Below, one piece after another: positions 36,870 through 50,400 of a stretch of 64,000 bases of DNA. Position numbers and translations under genes: made by a program. The notes beneath the pieces were generated by a model. That model saw nothing but the letters and a program-made list of their open reading frames with translations, had not been told where the DNA came from and ran no database searches. The stretch's first letter is position 1. Each line of letters starts with the position of its first letter. The stretch covers positions 23,526,092 through 23,590,091 of the forward strand of contig CM055611.1 of assembly GCA_029379385.1 (NCBI GenBank), in the 5' to 3' direction. This stretch comes from Quillaja saponaria (Eukaryota; Streptophyta; Magnoliopsida; Fabales; Quillajaceae).

Positions 36870-39582
36870 GGGTTCACTATTAATAGTATGTCCTAAAGCC
36901 AATGACATATGATATTGTATCATATTATTTTATATACAATCTTATTCATATTATTATTAATAAATTAAATATTTATTTACTTGAATAAGTGGGAAACAAT
37001 ATTATGTATAATAGTTATTAATTAATTATCATGAGCCCAAAAAATTAAAGTAATGGAAATAAGCATTAGGATGAGATCATGCTAATTAGGGGTGAGCAAA
37101 TAACCTGAAAAACCAAATACCCAACCCAAACCTAACCGAAACTGAAATAGACTATTTCAAAATCCGGTATAATTTTTATGCTTTTGTTGTGTCAGGTCAA
37201 TTTTGCGGGTATGTATATTTTGAATTTTTTGATAACCTATTCGACCGAAATAATTACATATTTTTGTAAATATATATATTTTTTTTTATAGGTGGCATAA
37301 TATTATTGGTTAAATTATACCACATTTTACACCCTCCCATACTAAATAACACTTACCAAAGGCAGCCCATAACCCAAAAGCCCAAAATACAGAACTATTC
37401 AAACAAAATGAGTGTAAGCAAGTAAAGCAACTCTTTTCTCTCTTCTTTTCCTCTTAATACATAGCAACCAGTTTTTCTTTCTTCTCTGCCTCTCCATGTT
37501 CTCTACCTTATTTCTTTAACTTTCACAATCCATCATTCATTCTCTTTCAATTTTTGGAGTCTTGAAGTGATTAGTGTAGTGAGAGATAATATTTGGTGTT
37601 TTTACTTTGTTGTTTTGAGATCTAAGCCACAATCATAACCCTATTTTTTCTTCTGCCTCTACATATAAGAACCACCTAGATCATGATAAAACCACATCTT
37701 AACTGAAGGAAAAAGAATAACAAGAGCAAATCAAGAACATCAGGCTAATCTAAGGTTTTCATTATTCGAAAATTGAGATTTGATTACCCAATTGTGGTAG
37801 GATTTGGCTATGAACATCTTGGATATAAGATTATATATTGATTTGGAAAAAAAACTAAAACTGACCGAAATCCAACTGCAACTGAAGCAATAACAGGCGA
37901 TTGGAAGAACTGAAAAATCAATTATTTCGGGTGGTTTCTCGGTTGAGATTTTAAGGGATCAACTTGAAAGCCCTAAAACCGGCTGACCTGGCCAAATTCT
38001 CACCCTTAATGCTAATGAGATGTATTTCCTTTAAGCTTAATTCTTAAATGTTCCTAATCATAGGATCACTAAGTAGGGTATTAATGAATCCCGATAGATT
38101 AGTATATATCTAATTAGCTTAAAGAGTTGAGGGTGATTGATCTCATAGTCAATTGTGTATGAGACATTAAGATAGATATGTAGGTGCTCATTAGAGAATG
38201 AGTTCATTAAACTGACTCAACTAAGAACACCTATATGGAGTTTCTCTACATGTCAATAAGTGATTCTCATGTTATAGTTGTGCAAATAGTCATTTGACTT
38301 GAGGCATTATAGTTATCTTGTATGTATGTCATTATATTTTGATATTATTTCTAATTCTATTAATGAGTCACCTAAGAAGTAGTAATTAGGTATAATCACC
38401 TGCATATGGAGGTATATGAATGCGCAATAAAGAATCTATCACTCTTAGTAGAAATGAGAGAATGTCTTATGTTGTCTATAAAAAATTTTACTTAAAATCT
38501 ATAACTACAACATGGTGGATATTAGAATATGAGTTTCTAAGTATCCCAATGAAGATATAATCTTAAGATTAGACACATATGATTAAATTTAGGGTTTGAC
38601 ATTATTTCCATACCCAAATAGATTTAATCAGGACATTACATGATAGAAGGATTGTATTGCATGATAATTATTAACAGAAAGATCCAAAAGGTTCACAATC
38701 ATATTCATACTATTATAGGTAGTCAACATGTATTGCTAGGCACAAATCTTAACTTGTAGAAAACCTTGATAATTAATTAATTATCTATAGATGATTAACT
38801 AATTAATTTTAATTAAAGGATTAATTAAAAAAGTTTTAATTTAAATAATTAGAATGAATTTTAATTTAATTGGACATGGTCCAATATAATAAATATGTAA
38901 AAGTTACATGCCTACTGTCATCAATAGTTTGAACCTAAGAGGTCACACACAATAGAACGATATTCAACTAAAAAGAGTTTTGAGGTAGTTATATAATTAT
39001 TATAGTTTGTTAAGCATTAGATTTAATTATGATTAAATCCTAATATTAGCATAATCCCCAATATGTTAGGATTGTCCAATACATTGGGAGGTGTATAAAG
39101 ATAAGACTTAACAAACTAAAAAGGATGCAAAAGATAAATATAACTATACATATTGCACAGAGAGCCCAAAAACCTTCAAAAAGATTTTAGGCCAAATACA
39201 ATTCTTAAATTACAAGAGAGTTTCGGTAACTTGTGCTAGCACACAAGGAGTCTCTTGGTGACTTCTCTCACCTTCAAGCATGAAGATTCTTGGTAGGATT
39301 CGTTCATGTGGATACACTAAGAGATGTGACACATGTGTCGTTGTTGTGCTTCTGATGAATCAACAAAAAAGTGAACACTGAATCAAGAGTACGACAAAAT
39401 AATTGAAAGCCTTGAAAGTATACATTTTCTAACTTCTTGTTTAATTGTTAAACTAGAATTATGATCTTTCATATAATCATAAAGTGATTTCGGGTTAAAG
39501 AAATCAAAATTTTAAATTTCACTGTGCATATCACTGCCATATTTTACACAAATTCCTGATGATCACCACTCACAGTCAAAAC
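36870..39582. mobile_element. Unclassified about 2.7-kb insertion with a nested MITE
   Basis: Comparison with the D-E spacer (near 28505-28530) shows extra sequence between CACAATATAA and AAAACAAAACCC. Excluding the nested hAT MITE, about 1.8 kb remains. Long AT-rich and purine-rich stretches resemble plant LTRs, but I see no clear target duplication, primer site or coding domain, so the class is open. Confidence 0.4.
37087..38008. mobile_element. 922-bp hAT-type MITE with perfect 8-bp target duplication
   Basis: Left end TAGGGGTGAGCAAAT and right end ATTCTCACCCTTA form terminal inverted repeats. Flanking atgctaat (37079-37086 and 38009-38016) is a perfect 8-bp target duplication. There is no transposase frame, so it is non-autonomous. 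The intact target duplication points to a fairly recent insertion. Confidence 0.85.
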
Positions 39583-39616
39583 AAAACCCAAAAGTCAAAT
39601 AGTTCAACAAGATAAA

Positions 39617-40223
39617 CTAATGTTTTAAAAACCGGATTGGTAATCGACTTGAAATTTTTTTCGAGTCTCGAATCATTGGTTCAACCAGGATCATACTGAT
39701 AGTCAAACCGGATGACATCATAAATATATTTAATTATATATTTTAAATATTATACATATTATATAATTTTTTATTAATTATAAATATTAAAATGCAAAAT
39801 AAAATAAACAATAATAATTCAATATTTATTAAATAATAAGAAAATCAAATCACAAATAGTTAAATATAGTTATTAATAGTTAATACAACAACTGATTTAT
39901 TTATTATAAATTACAACATTCAAGTTTCAACTTATGAATCAAAATAATAAAGATAAAATCAATTAAAATATAATTATTTAATTAATTTTTAATATAAAAT
40001 TTAAATATTTCACTAATCCTTAATACAAATAATAATTTATTATTATTTTTTTTTTTTAAAAATGATCGGGTTGATCAACCCGATATCGATTTTACAAGTT
40101 TTTTTGGTTCTCACAATTTTAACCACTTTTTACTAGTCCAACCATCAAAACAGTTCTTTGGTTCAAACTGACACTATATGTCACCAGGTGGCAATTTGGT
40201 CGGTCTGATTTTTAAAACATAGG
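39617..40223. mobile_element. 607-bp non-autonomous TIR element
   Basis: Ends CTAATGTTTTAAAAACCGG and the inverted TCTGATTTTTAAAACATAGG form imperfect inverted repeats of about 20 bp. Flanks gataaa on both sides may be the target duplication. The paralogous D-E spacer lacks it. The superfamily is not certain. Confidence 0.6.
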
Positions 40224-41157
40224 GATAAAGATAATTATGTACTATACTTTTAAACAATTGTAGTTACATATAATAATGAACTGGATCGTATCTATTTAAA
40301 CCTGTTAAGATTTAATTCAGTTGAAAAATGATTTGCTCAAAAGTAGGCAAATTTGACCCAATTAGGCCCAAGTTAGCTAGTCTTATGTTGGCATGTTACA
40401 AAGCTATAAAAGACAAGTATTAAAACTACATTACTCACAATTAGGCCCAAATTAGAAATGAAGTTGTATGATATTCTCCTTATTTTGTATGTATGATCAA
40501 ACTACATTACTCATATGCCATTTTCACATGACTGACATGAGGCATGTACCTATAACAATTTGAAACTACTATCACTTTAAGATGCATTCTCTCAATTTCA
40601 ATATCCGTTGTAATTAAAAAAAAACCCTAATATTGGAACATAATTAAGGGCAAAAGAGGAAAATGTGGAGCTACCTAGCATATGCATCCAAGTAAGTTAA
40701 TGAGAAAATTGGTCAAATAGTTTTTTGGATAAGGAATTCATGTTTGACAAATCTTTCCAAGATTCATGGGGATATGCATGATTGTTGTAGAAATAAATTT
40801 ATTATGAGAATATACGAATATATTCGTCTTTGTCTTCTAAATATGTGTTATTCAATCAATATTAATGAGAAAAATGATTTATGTAATTCATCTTAATTAG
40901 TTTGAGATTTAAGAATTCGTCAAGTTAATTTGTACATGTGTTATGCTCACTTGTGTGCAGGTATGTGGGCTTATATTTGTTGAAATTAACACATCATGGA
41001 AAATATTGAGGGTTATTTACAAGATGTTGGACATATTTAGACATAAAAATAAAAGAATTTGACATTACTCTTATTTTAGAATGAAATTATTTTTACTTTT
41101 TTCTTTTTCGAAAATAGTTGAATCCTTTACAAAATGAATCCCAAATGTAGTGATTAA

Positions 41158-41395
41158 GTCCTTCATTTGGCATATTGTATATAATTGTATAGTATAGAAT
41201 TATATAATGTATTTGGCTATACTATTGTCTTATCATTCTTCTTCTTATTGTATAGCTTTGTATTGTCATGCATAATATAAAAGGGGGTCAACAATATAAG
41301 TTTATATTGTCATGTTACTGCTAAATACTGTATAGGAGTTAACTGAATAGTTTTATATTATTATATTATTCTTATACGATATGTCAAACGAGCCC
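41158..41395. mobile_element. 238-bp MITE, Tourist/PIF-Harbinger-like
   Basis: TTTGGCATATTGTATA at the left and TATACGATATGTCAAA at the right are inverted repeats; outer ends resemble GGGCTCGTTTG. Flanking TAA and TTA fit a 3-bp target. Only its right terminus (GTCAAACGAACC) survives at 5609-5620 between A and B. Confidence 0.6.
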
Positions 41396-41586
41396 TTAGA
41401 ATCACTAAGTGATTACTTAATAGTAGTAGATAAAGTGTGGAAATCGCAATGGATGAAAAAAAGAATATATAGAGGCAGAAATCCAATTAAATATTTGAAT
41501 GATAGTTTGCATGCTATAATACAAAGAAGAGGAAACATAGTATGTTAATTATGTCAAATTCTAACTATAAAAAGCCTAGCTATGGC

Positions 41587-41738
41587 TAGGGGTGGCAACA
41601 AGTCGAGCTTTGAAAAGATTGAGCTCCTCTCATTTTACTAAACTAGCTTGAAATAATGCTTAAGATCAACTCATTTAGTAAATGAATCGAGCTCGAGCCG
41701 AGCCTTTAATGAGCTAGCTCGACTCATTGCTAGCCTTA
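41587..41738. mobile_element. 152-bp hAT-type MITE, orthologous insertion to 5821-5972
   Basis: Same ends, same length and same site as the copy after A; flanks gctatggc and actgtgac are decayed copies of the ancestral gctgtggc. Confidence 0.8.
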
Positions 41739-42797
41739 ACTGTGACTGAGAGACCCCAAGAATCCTAATACCAAACCTTGAAATGAGGGCTTGTAATTAT
41801 TGGGCCTCTAATGCACAATAATACAATGAAATTGTATGTCAAACAAGGCTTCTAGGCCCTTACAGTTCTTTCGATCTCATCCAAAAGTTGTTGTTTTTTT
41901 TTTTTTGGCGTGCATAACCCATTGCTTTGGAATCGATGAGCTAATTGTAAAAAAGAAACATTTTACAATTCAGACCATCTTTAACGTAATGGATCCAAAC
42001 TAAATACGATACATAATTCGTTTATGCACATAAAAATTTAACTTGATGAATCAAATTGTCATTCTTAATTTATCTAATCATCAGTTGACATTATTCTTTC
42101 AATCTTTGAAAGCAAATAGTGTGGTCGCCCGTAAGGTGCTGGACGAAGTTGGCGGGCTATTTCTTTCATCATTCTATAACAATTAACAAATCTGTCCTCC
42201 TCACATGGTAGAAAAATTTACCAAAAGAAAATGATTGAATTTGGACTATATGTTTGTTCTTACCATAATGCTACTGAACAAGTAGACACATGGCTATTAT
42301 TTTTTAGTTTGCTTTCAATTAAACAATTTCGTTGCATTAAACTTTCGCAAGTCTCATTCACTTAAAATTTTTCGTTAAAATTCACATAGAAAGTTTTAAT
42401 GTCCCGAACCTACATGGGTGTGAGTTCAAGAAAAGTTGCTACTGTAACACAGATGAAAGCAAGTAGCAATATGTGGGTCCCAGTCCAGTCTAGTCCTAAT
42501 GCGTGTTCCTAATTGATTCACTACTTTAAGTATATTCTTCTTACAAAACTTTATTTAATTGTAATTTAGTCACCAAGGTTATGTATTATTATTTTTTAAT
42601 TGATATTTAAATTTAATAGAGCCAGACTATTGGTTGTTTTAAATAAAAACTAAAAAGTATAGGAATTACTAAGGCTATACTAATTAGAAACTAGAAGGTT
42701 TTTGATTAGTAGTTTTTTTTTATTAGTCATAATATGAATTTTGATTAATTATTAGTTTAATAAACTGAAATAGTTATCTTATTATTGCGTAGTTGAA

Positions 42798-42818
42798 CAT
42801 GTCAACGGCGGAGACATG
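42798..42818. promoter_or_regulatory. Conserved inverted repeat upstream of F
   Basis: CATGTC-N9-GACATG, identical to the copy upstream of B. Confidence 0.35.
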
Positions 42819-43131
42819 GGTACATCAATGGGTGTCTGATGTACCGATAAAGAAAAAAAAAAACATCCTACTACAATAATTTTTAAATTATCAGATTTAA
42901 AGTTATTTTTAATTTAGACAAATTTATATACAAATTATTAAATATCCTTTTCTAGATATATTAGTAAATTCTATTATAGTGTTCACATTTATTTATAATT
43001 GATACTCGTATGAATCAATTATAATAGTGTTCACATAGCATCACTCCATATTTTTTCGTCAAATCTAAATGAACAGTCATTGAATATGAATCCATGTTTT
43101 TCAACAAGCAATAAAGTTATTCATATTAAAA

Positions 43132-43149
43132 TTGTCAAACATTTGACAA
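43132..43149. promoter_or_regulatory. Palindromic W-box pair upstream of F
   Basis: TTGTCAAACATTTGACAA, 140 bp before the start codon, as for B. Confidence 0.4.
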
Positions 43150-43289
43150 AAATAGCTAAAATCAAAAGGTAGGGGGACTTGGATTTCAAAGTCTTCTAGC
43201 ATTAAATGAAAAAAATAAAAATAAATAAATCTTCCAAACCAAAATACTAGTCCTTCTGGTTCCAAAATGTTCCAATTCATACATCACCC

Positions 43290-46200
43290 ATGGATTGCAA
43301 AGCAAGCAGAATCCTATTTTTTCTCAGTTGTGCATGTTTCCTACACTTAACGAGGCCTTCAAAGTTGAGTACAAACATATTATGGCAAGGTGAGAAGCTT
43401 AATTTTGGTGATTTTTTGGTTGCAAATTCAGGGGAAGCATCTCTTAGTTTCTTCAAGCCAAGCAATTATAGCAACAACATATACCTAGGAGTAAATTCCT
43501 TGTTGTTCTCATACTATGTATGGGTTGCCAACAGAGACACACCAATCCAAGACCCTAAAGCATATCTTATACTTGATGAACAAGGTAGCTTGAAAATTCT
43601 ATACAACAAAGATAGAGATTCAATTGTTCTATATTCATCATCACTTGAAGCACCAACAAATACTAGTATCACTTTAACAGACAAAGGCAATGTTATACTT
43701 CGCGAAATGAATCCAGATGGATCAGTTAAGCGCGATTTTGTGTGGCAGAGTTATGATTATCCCACTAACTCTCTTCTTCCAGGGATGAAACTTGGGATCA
43801 ACAAAAGAACAGGGCAACGATGGTCTATAACATCACGGAGAACCTTTCATAACCCTTCGTCGGGGCCTTTTACGTTAGGCATGGATCCAAACAATACAAA
43901 CCAATTAGTGATATGGTGGAGAGAGATGATTATGTGGACCAGTGGGGAATGGGATCCTAATCAACAAACCTTTAGAAATACAAAAGGTTTAGTAGACTTT
44001 AATTTTACTTATGTTTCAAATGAAAATGAAACATATTTCAAATATTTCTTTCTTAGTTATCTCAATATAATTAGAGATGGTTCCTTATATTCTGGAAGTA
44101 ATACCTATTATTCATGTGCTTCTAATGATCGACCTCCTTTTCAAGCTGGATGTAAAATGCCTGATACTCCTCAGTGTAGGAAAGAGCCAACAACACAGTG
44201 ATAATGATTTAGTTCTTCCAAGTTGGAATGGAACAGGTAAAATGTCCACGGAAGGGTTCAAGGTTTGATGAAAGTGAGAATCTGACCATATCTGATTGCT
44301 GGTTGAAATGTTTGAACAATTGTTCTTGTGTGGCCTACTCTACTACAAATGAAGATGACTATGGCTGCGAGATCTGGAGCAAAACAGCAAAATTTGTTGC
44401 AACTAATGATGGTAGACAAATTAATTTTTTTCCAGTAAAGTCAGAAGGTAATATCAAAATCAAATATATGTGAGCTTAAACTTTTGGCATTTTTTTCATA
44501 GTATTCTAAGTATAACGAGATCTGTTTTTCGGTCACATAATGCAGTGACGAATAAAAGAAGATTGATACTCAGTAGTGTAGCAGGAGGAGTTGCTGCCAT
44601 TTTCATGGCCTACTGCATATGCTTTGTCTTGTGGAGAAAACATAAAGCCAAAGGTACTTATTTGAAATATTTAACAAAAATGCTGTTTCTCTTAAATAAA
44701 CATCTTTTGTACACTATCATTTAGTAACATAGTTTCACATGCTGGTTCAAACCCAGTTTCTACTACCACAATTACCATAGGACAAATAGATTGGGATTCA
44801 GATCCCCTGTCATGAATGCTTGTCTTATTTCCTGTCTCATAAGTTAAATTATTGTAATATGTCCAGATTGAAAACAAGTTTTTGATGAGAAGTTTTGGCC
44901 AATTAATGCTATGTTTCCTCTTTCTGTAGTCAAAAGAAAAATAAAACAAGAGAATCTGTTACTTGAAATTGGTGGTAATGCAACACCTCCCCCTGCATAT
45001 GATTCTTCCAGCAAAGTGAAAATTGGCACCAAAGGTGGAAAGATAAACCATGGCATGCATATCTTCAGCTTTGGAAGCATTGCCACTGCAACTGACAACT
45101 TTTCTTCCGCAAATAAGCTAGGCGAGGGTGGGTATGGGCCTGTCTACAAGGTAAAATTACCAACTATATATGAGATATGAAATTTTTTTGCACTGTTTGA
45201 TAGAAATGAAAAACAGAGAGAAGGTTGCTAGGATATAATCAAAGTTGTAATTAACGAGGCAGAAAGGAATTTTCAGGGAAAACTTATAGATGGGCAAGAA
45301 ATTGCAATAAAAAGACTTTCAAGAAGTTCAGGACAAGGGCTAGAAGAATTCAAGAATGAAGCTCAATTGATTGCTAAACTCCAGCACAGGTAATCTTGTA
45401 AGACTTCTAGGTTTCTGCATTGAGGGAGAAGAGAGGATATTGATCTATGAGTACATGCCCAACAAGAGCTTAGATTTCTACCTTTTTGGTATAATTCTAC
45501 TTCCTTAGTTCAATATATTGCAGATACACATTACTTTTTTCTTGTCAAACTGATTTGATTTACTTGGGGATAGATTTCAAGGAAAAGAAAGTGCTAAATT
45601 GGAAGAGACGATTTTGTATTATCGAGGGTATTGCTCAAGGACTTGTTTATCTCCACCATTTTTCAAGATTAACAGTAGTGCACAGAGATTTAAAGGCCAG
45701 TAATGTCTTACTTGATGATGAAATGAGACCAAAAATATCGGACTTTTGGCATAGGCCAGAATTTTTAAGTCGAAAGAAAATGAAGAAAAGACCAATAGAA
45801 TTGTTGGAACATTGTAAGTATACAATTAACTTTTGTTACTTACAAAGTATGTAGGTTTTCCTTTTTTGAAACACTAATGAAGTTGGTTGTTTAAACATAA
45901 CTTCAGTGGTTATATGTCTCCAGAATACTGCTATGAGTGGTATCGTCTCAAATAAAACTGATGTTTTTAGCTATGGAGTCCTTCTACTAGAGATTGTGAC
46001 TGGCAAGAAGAACAATAATTGCTATCAAACTGAAGGCCCTATGAATCTCATAGGATATGTAAGTTGTGTTTCAACCTAACAGATGTACATAACTAAATTT
46101 TGAACTTCAAAAAAACATTATTGTAATTTTTTTTCTCTCTTGTATTTGTTGAAGGCATGGCAATTGTGGATTGAAGGCAGAGCTTCAGAGCTAATTGACC

Positions 46201-46459
46201 CAATATATGATGGATCATGCAGCCCTAGTGCAGTACTTAAGATGTATTCATATTGGTCTGTTGTGTGTACAAGAAAAAGCAACAGATAGGCCCACCATGT
46301 TAGATGTTGTTTCATTTCTTTCAAGTGAAATAATCCAACTAGCTCGACCAAACCAGCCAGCATTCTTCAACAATATAGTTGTGAAAGACCCAGATGTTCT
46401 GCACTGTTAACCATGATTCCTCAAATGATGTAACAATTTCAGATGTAAATGGTAGATAA
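43290..46459 (+). pseudogene. Gene F: G-type lectin receptor kinase broken only by eight +1 insertions
   Basis: Exons 43290-44447, 44546-44653, 44930-45150, 45277-45488, 45574-45813, 45907-46058 and 46155-46459. Relative to intact paralogs they are longer by 2, 0, 0, 1, 2, 1 and 2 bases. Every extra base is a single insertion: near 44182, 44262, 45391, 45745, 45753, 45928, 46236 and 46404. No base is missing, no substitution makes a stop and all borders are GT-AG. Without the insertions it would be 795 aa, with [21 protein letters not shown] and SPEY all present. The first 870 bases of exon 1 carry none. As written it is a pseudogene; insertion-type sequencing or assembly error is a serious alternative. 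The 5' half is B-like and the 3' half D-like, and the ndhF piece follows the stop. Confidence 0.85.
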
Positions 46460-46736
46460 CTTGATTTATAATAATGAGGTTCATTTTTTATTTGTCATTT
46501 TCTGGTTTAGTTGTGAAATCTGCTCAATTTCATCTTCATGTAGGTTACCGGATGCTATGTAAGTGCCTACCCCTATTTCTGCTCTTATACACGCTGCTAC
46601 TAAGGTAGCGACTGGACTTTTTCTTGTAGCCCGGCTTCTTTCTCTTTTTATAGTCATATCTTACATAATGAATCTAATAGCTTTGATAAGTATAATAACA
46701 GTACTATTAGGAGCTAGTCTAGCTCTACAACAACAT
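46460..46736 (+). repeat. ndhF: Chloroplast ndhF-derived insertion after F
   Basis: Best-preserved reading of the four copies: [12 protein letters not shown], then FLVARLL and MNLIAL to VLLGASLAL can be read between 46563 and 46736. It starts at the stop codon of F and ends at AGCTCT before ACAACAACATTTCG of the nuclear flank. Confidence 0.88.
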
Positions 46737-47428
46737 TTCGAAATTCGATTTGTTAATCTTAGATCTCTCTGGGCTCTCCTTCTATCAAATATTTGTGCAA
46801 ATAATTCTTTTTAAGATTTAAACTTCTAATTTGACAGTTAATTAAGTATTTTTTAATACAATCCTAGAGGTCTTTCATTTATTTTACAAAACTTCAATAT
46901 ATGCAACGCGTTTGGTAAGGATAATTTAAATTTATACAATGAAAGTTCCTTGTAACTCGAAAGTTTAGTAACGTAGGCCATGCTGCAAATCTGACTTTCT
47001 AGGAAAAAAAATAGAGCAAGGATTATATTAAGCATTGTCATTATATTATTGACAATAAAATAACAGTTCTTATTCCATCAACAAGCATCTTGATGTGAAA
47101 CTGCTATGAATAGCAACCCTTGGAACTTATTATTTTGTGAATGATGATCATCTTTAAGATAGTGAAATTGACAATGGAACTCGGGAATATTTCTGAAGTC
47201 CACTCTAATTTTTATTTTATTTTTTCCTCTTAATATCTTTGACCCAAATTTCATATTTTGTTTTATGAGAGTTTGAATTCCAAGCTCCCAAGCTTTTGTT
47301 TACGTTGTCTTTTTCTCAAATGTTGGAATTCAAGTCAAATTTAATTCTGCTGAGCTACCTTAGCATTCCTCTAAATCAGAGGAATTACCTAGTAGCAGTT
47401 GTATTTGTTCATGTCCAGTTGTCCACCT
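46737..47428. other. F-G intergenic region
   Basis: Array 3' flank to about 47270 (collinear with B and D flanks), then the promoter-proximal region of G. Short distance, same strand. No other gene is seen. G may use this interval as its promoter. Confidence 0.55.
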
Positions 47429-50400
47429 ATGGATTGCAAAGCAGTAAGCATCCAATTTTTCCTCTGTTTCACTGGTCTCCTCCACCTGATAGAGCCTTCA
47501 AACTCCATGGGTGACACATTATATCAAGGTGAGAAAATTGGTATAGGCAGTATTTTGATCTCATCTGCAGGGCTGTGTAAACTATCATTCTTCAAACCAG
47601 AAAACAACAGCAATTACTACTTAGGGGTAACCACCTTGTCGTCTGAATACTATTTCTGGATTGCCAACCGAAACTCACCAGTTCACAACGATACCAATCC
47701 AGCTCTTATAATTGATGGATACGGCAATTTGAAAATTGTATACAACAATGGTGGTAATGGAAGTTCTAGTACTAGAAGTATTGTTCTGTATTCAGTTCAA
47801 TCAGCATCAGCAATGAATATCAGTGCTACTCTACGAGATACCTGCAACTTTGTACTTCACGAAATAAATCCAGATGGATCAACCAATCCGGATTCTTTGT
47901 GGGAGAGCTTTAGTTATCCAACCAACACGCTTACTGTGGGGGATGAAACTTGGAATCAACAAGAAAACTGGGCAAAATTGGTCACTAACATCATGGAGGA
48001 GCTATCACCAGCCAGCTTTAGGGTCTTTTTCATTTGGTATGGACCCTAATAACACAAAGCAATTCGTCATGTGGTGGAAGGGGGACATAATTTGGACTAG
48101 TGGAGAGTGGTACCAAGGAAGCTTTGGCAATTTAAAGGACTTGCTGGACTTTAATTTCAATTACACTTCAAATGAAAATGAAACATATTTTAAGTATTTT
48201 GCATCTTACATCAACTTAGATCCTGAAGGAACTGTAAATGGGATCAGTGGTGTGTTATATAATTGCATCTCCAGCAAAGATCAACTTCCATTTTATGGTG
48301 GATGTGAAATTCCTAGTCCTCCTCAGTGTAGGATAGGTGGTGACGGTAATAAATTTTTGACCAGCCGGAATGAGACGGGTAAAATGTCCGCGGAGGGATT
48401 CAAGTTTGAAGAAGGTGAGAACCTAAGTCTAATTGATTGTTGGATGAAATGTATGAAAAATTGTTCTTGTGTGGCTTACTCTTATGCTTATGTGGATGGC
48501 ACTGGCTGTGAGATTTGGAGTAGTGACACAGAAAAATTTGTTGCTAGTAAGGATGGTCGTCCAATTTACCTTCTTACAGCAAAGTCAAATGGTAAGTTGG
48601 TAACTACTAACATAAGTTAGATCACCATTAAATTTTGATTATGACTAGAATCTTACTATATTTTCATTCTCCTAAAGCTCAAATTAGTTTTAATTGTGCC
48701 TGTCAAAGATATATGAACCTTAGGCTATTAACCAAGTATTATCCCCTAAATTGAAAGAGTTTTCTCCGGTTCTACCTTGAGCAAAAATGAAAGTATGACA
48801 GAAAATACTCCAATTATGTTTGGGATATAACCAGATCAGTTTTTGTTTGTTTCAAAATGCAGAGAAGAGGAACATATGGATAGTGATCAGTACAGTAGGA
48901 GGAGCTCTTGCCATACTTATATTATGCTACATATGCCATGTGTTATGGAGAAGGCAAAAGGCAAAAGGTATGCTAAATCTTCCAACAAAAACTTCAAGTA
49001 TTTTATTTGGAAAAATTAATTTGTGAGAAATGAGAAGTGTTGAGTATGTCATCCGGCTAAGTAAATCAAAATTTCAACCATTCAGGAATCAAATCCTAGG
49101 TAGAAAGATTTGTTAATAGCAAGTGGCCTGTTTTTTTCTATTCTTTGTAGTTCACAAAAGGAGGAATGAAAATAAACTTCTACGTGAAATTGGAGGCAAT
49201 GCAACAACTTCCACTGTGTATGAGACCCGAAAAGGAAAAGTTCATGGCATAGATGAGAAGACAAACCATGAGATGCATTTATTCAGCATTGAATGCATTG
49301 CCAAGGCAACTGACAATTTCTCTTCAGCAAACAAGCTAGGCCAGGGTGGGGATGGCCCTGTTTACAAGGTAAATTTCAAATTTCAGCAATACATTATAGG
49401 CTTGAATATAAGAGAAATTATGCTAAACCCTAGCTACTAATGACGAAAAAAGGAATTTTCAGGGGAAACTTATGGATGGACAAGAAATTGCAGTGAAAAG
49501 ACTTTCAAGAAGTTCAGGATAGGGGCTAGGAGAATTCAAGAATGAAGCTCAATTGATTGTTAAACTCCAGCACAGAAATCTTGTGAGACTTCCAGGTTTC
49601 TGCATTGAGAAAGAAGAAAGAATATTGATCTATGAGTACATGCCCAACAAGAACTTGGATCTCTATCTTTTTGGTATACTACTTCACAATTAGACTTTTT
49701 TTATATTTATTTTCTCTCGTTGCAAAATTCTTGCCAATTAGATTTATTTTTTGACAGATTCCAACAAAAAGGGTTTGCTAAATTGGCAGAGACGGTTTTG
49801 TATAATTGAAGGGATAGCTCAAGGACTTGTTTATCTTCATAATTATTCAAGATTAAAAGTAATACACAGGATCTAAAGGCAAGCAATATCTTACTTGACG
49901 ATGAGATGACTCCTAACATATCCGATTTTGGTATGGCTAGAATATTTGCATCAAAAGAATCTGAAGAAAATACTAGTCGAGTTGTTGGAACATAGTAAGT
50001 ATATTTTACACTACTAGTGTTTGTAGGGAATGTGTTAGATGCTTTTTTTTAATTCTAACTAAGTTGTTTTCATGATTGTATCAGTGGTTACATGTCTCCG
50101 AGTATGCATTGAGCGGCATAGTGTCTATCAAAACTGATGTCTTCAGCTATGGAATCTTGCTGCTAGAGATTGTGAGTGGGAAGAAGAACAATAGTCGCTA
50201 TCATGCCAATCTCCCACTCAATCTCATAGGATATGTAAGCATTGTGTTAACTCAACGGATTTGCATAACTTTTTAAAATTAAGAAAAAAAAAATTTATAT
50301 TTGTCTCTGGATTTGTTGCAGGCATGGCAGTTGTGGATTCAAGGCAGAGCTTTAGAGCTAATAGATCCGACATTGGAGGGACCATGCAATCCCACTAAAA

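Larger units (their letters stand above)
36039..41157. other. Gene-free spacer between E and F, absent between A and B
   Basis: A mosaic of AT-rich DNA paralogous to the D-E spacer (28380-29530) interrupted by insertions listed separately. A truncated family 2 SINE may lie near 36300-36385 (ends in GCTTGAATCCCTGACAT). No coding sequence is supported anywhere in it. Confidence 0.6.
41739..43289. other. Module and 5' flank of F
   Basis: Collinear with 5973-7528 upstream of B, including the array module near 41787-41940. It carries both upstream motifs. No gene is seen. Confidence 0.65.
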
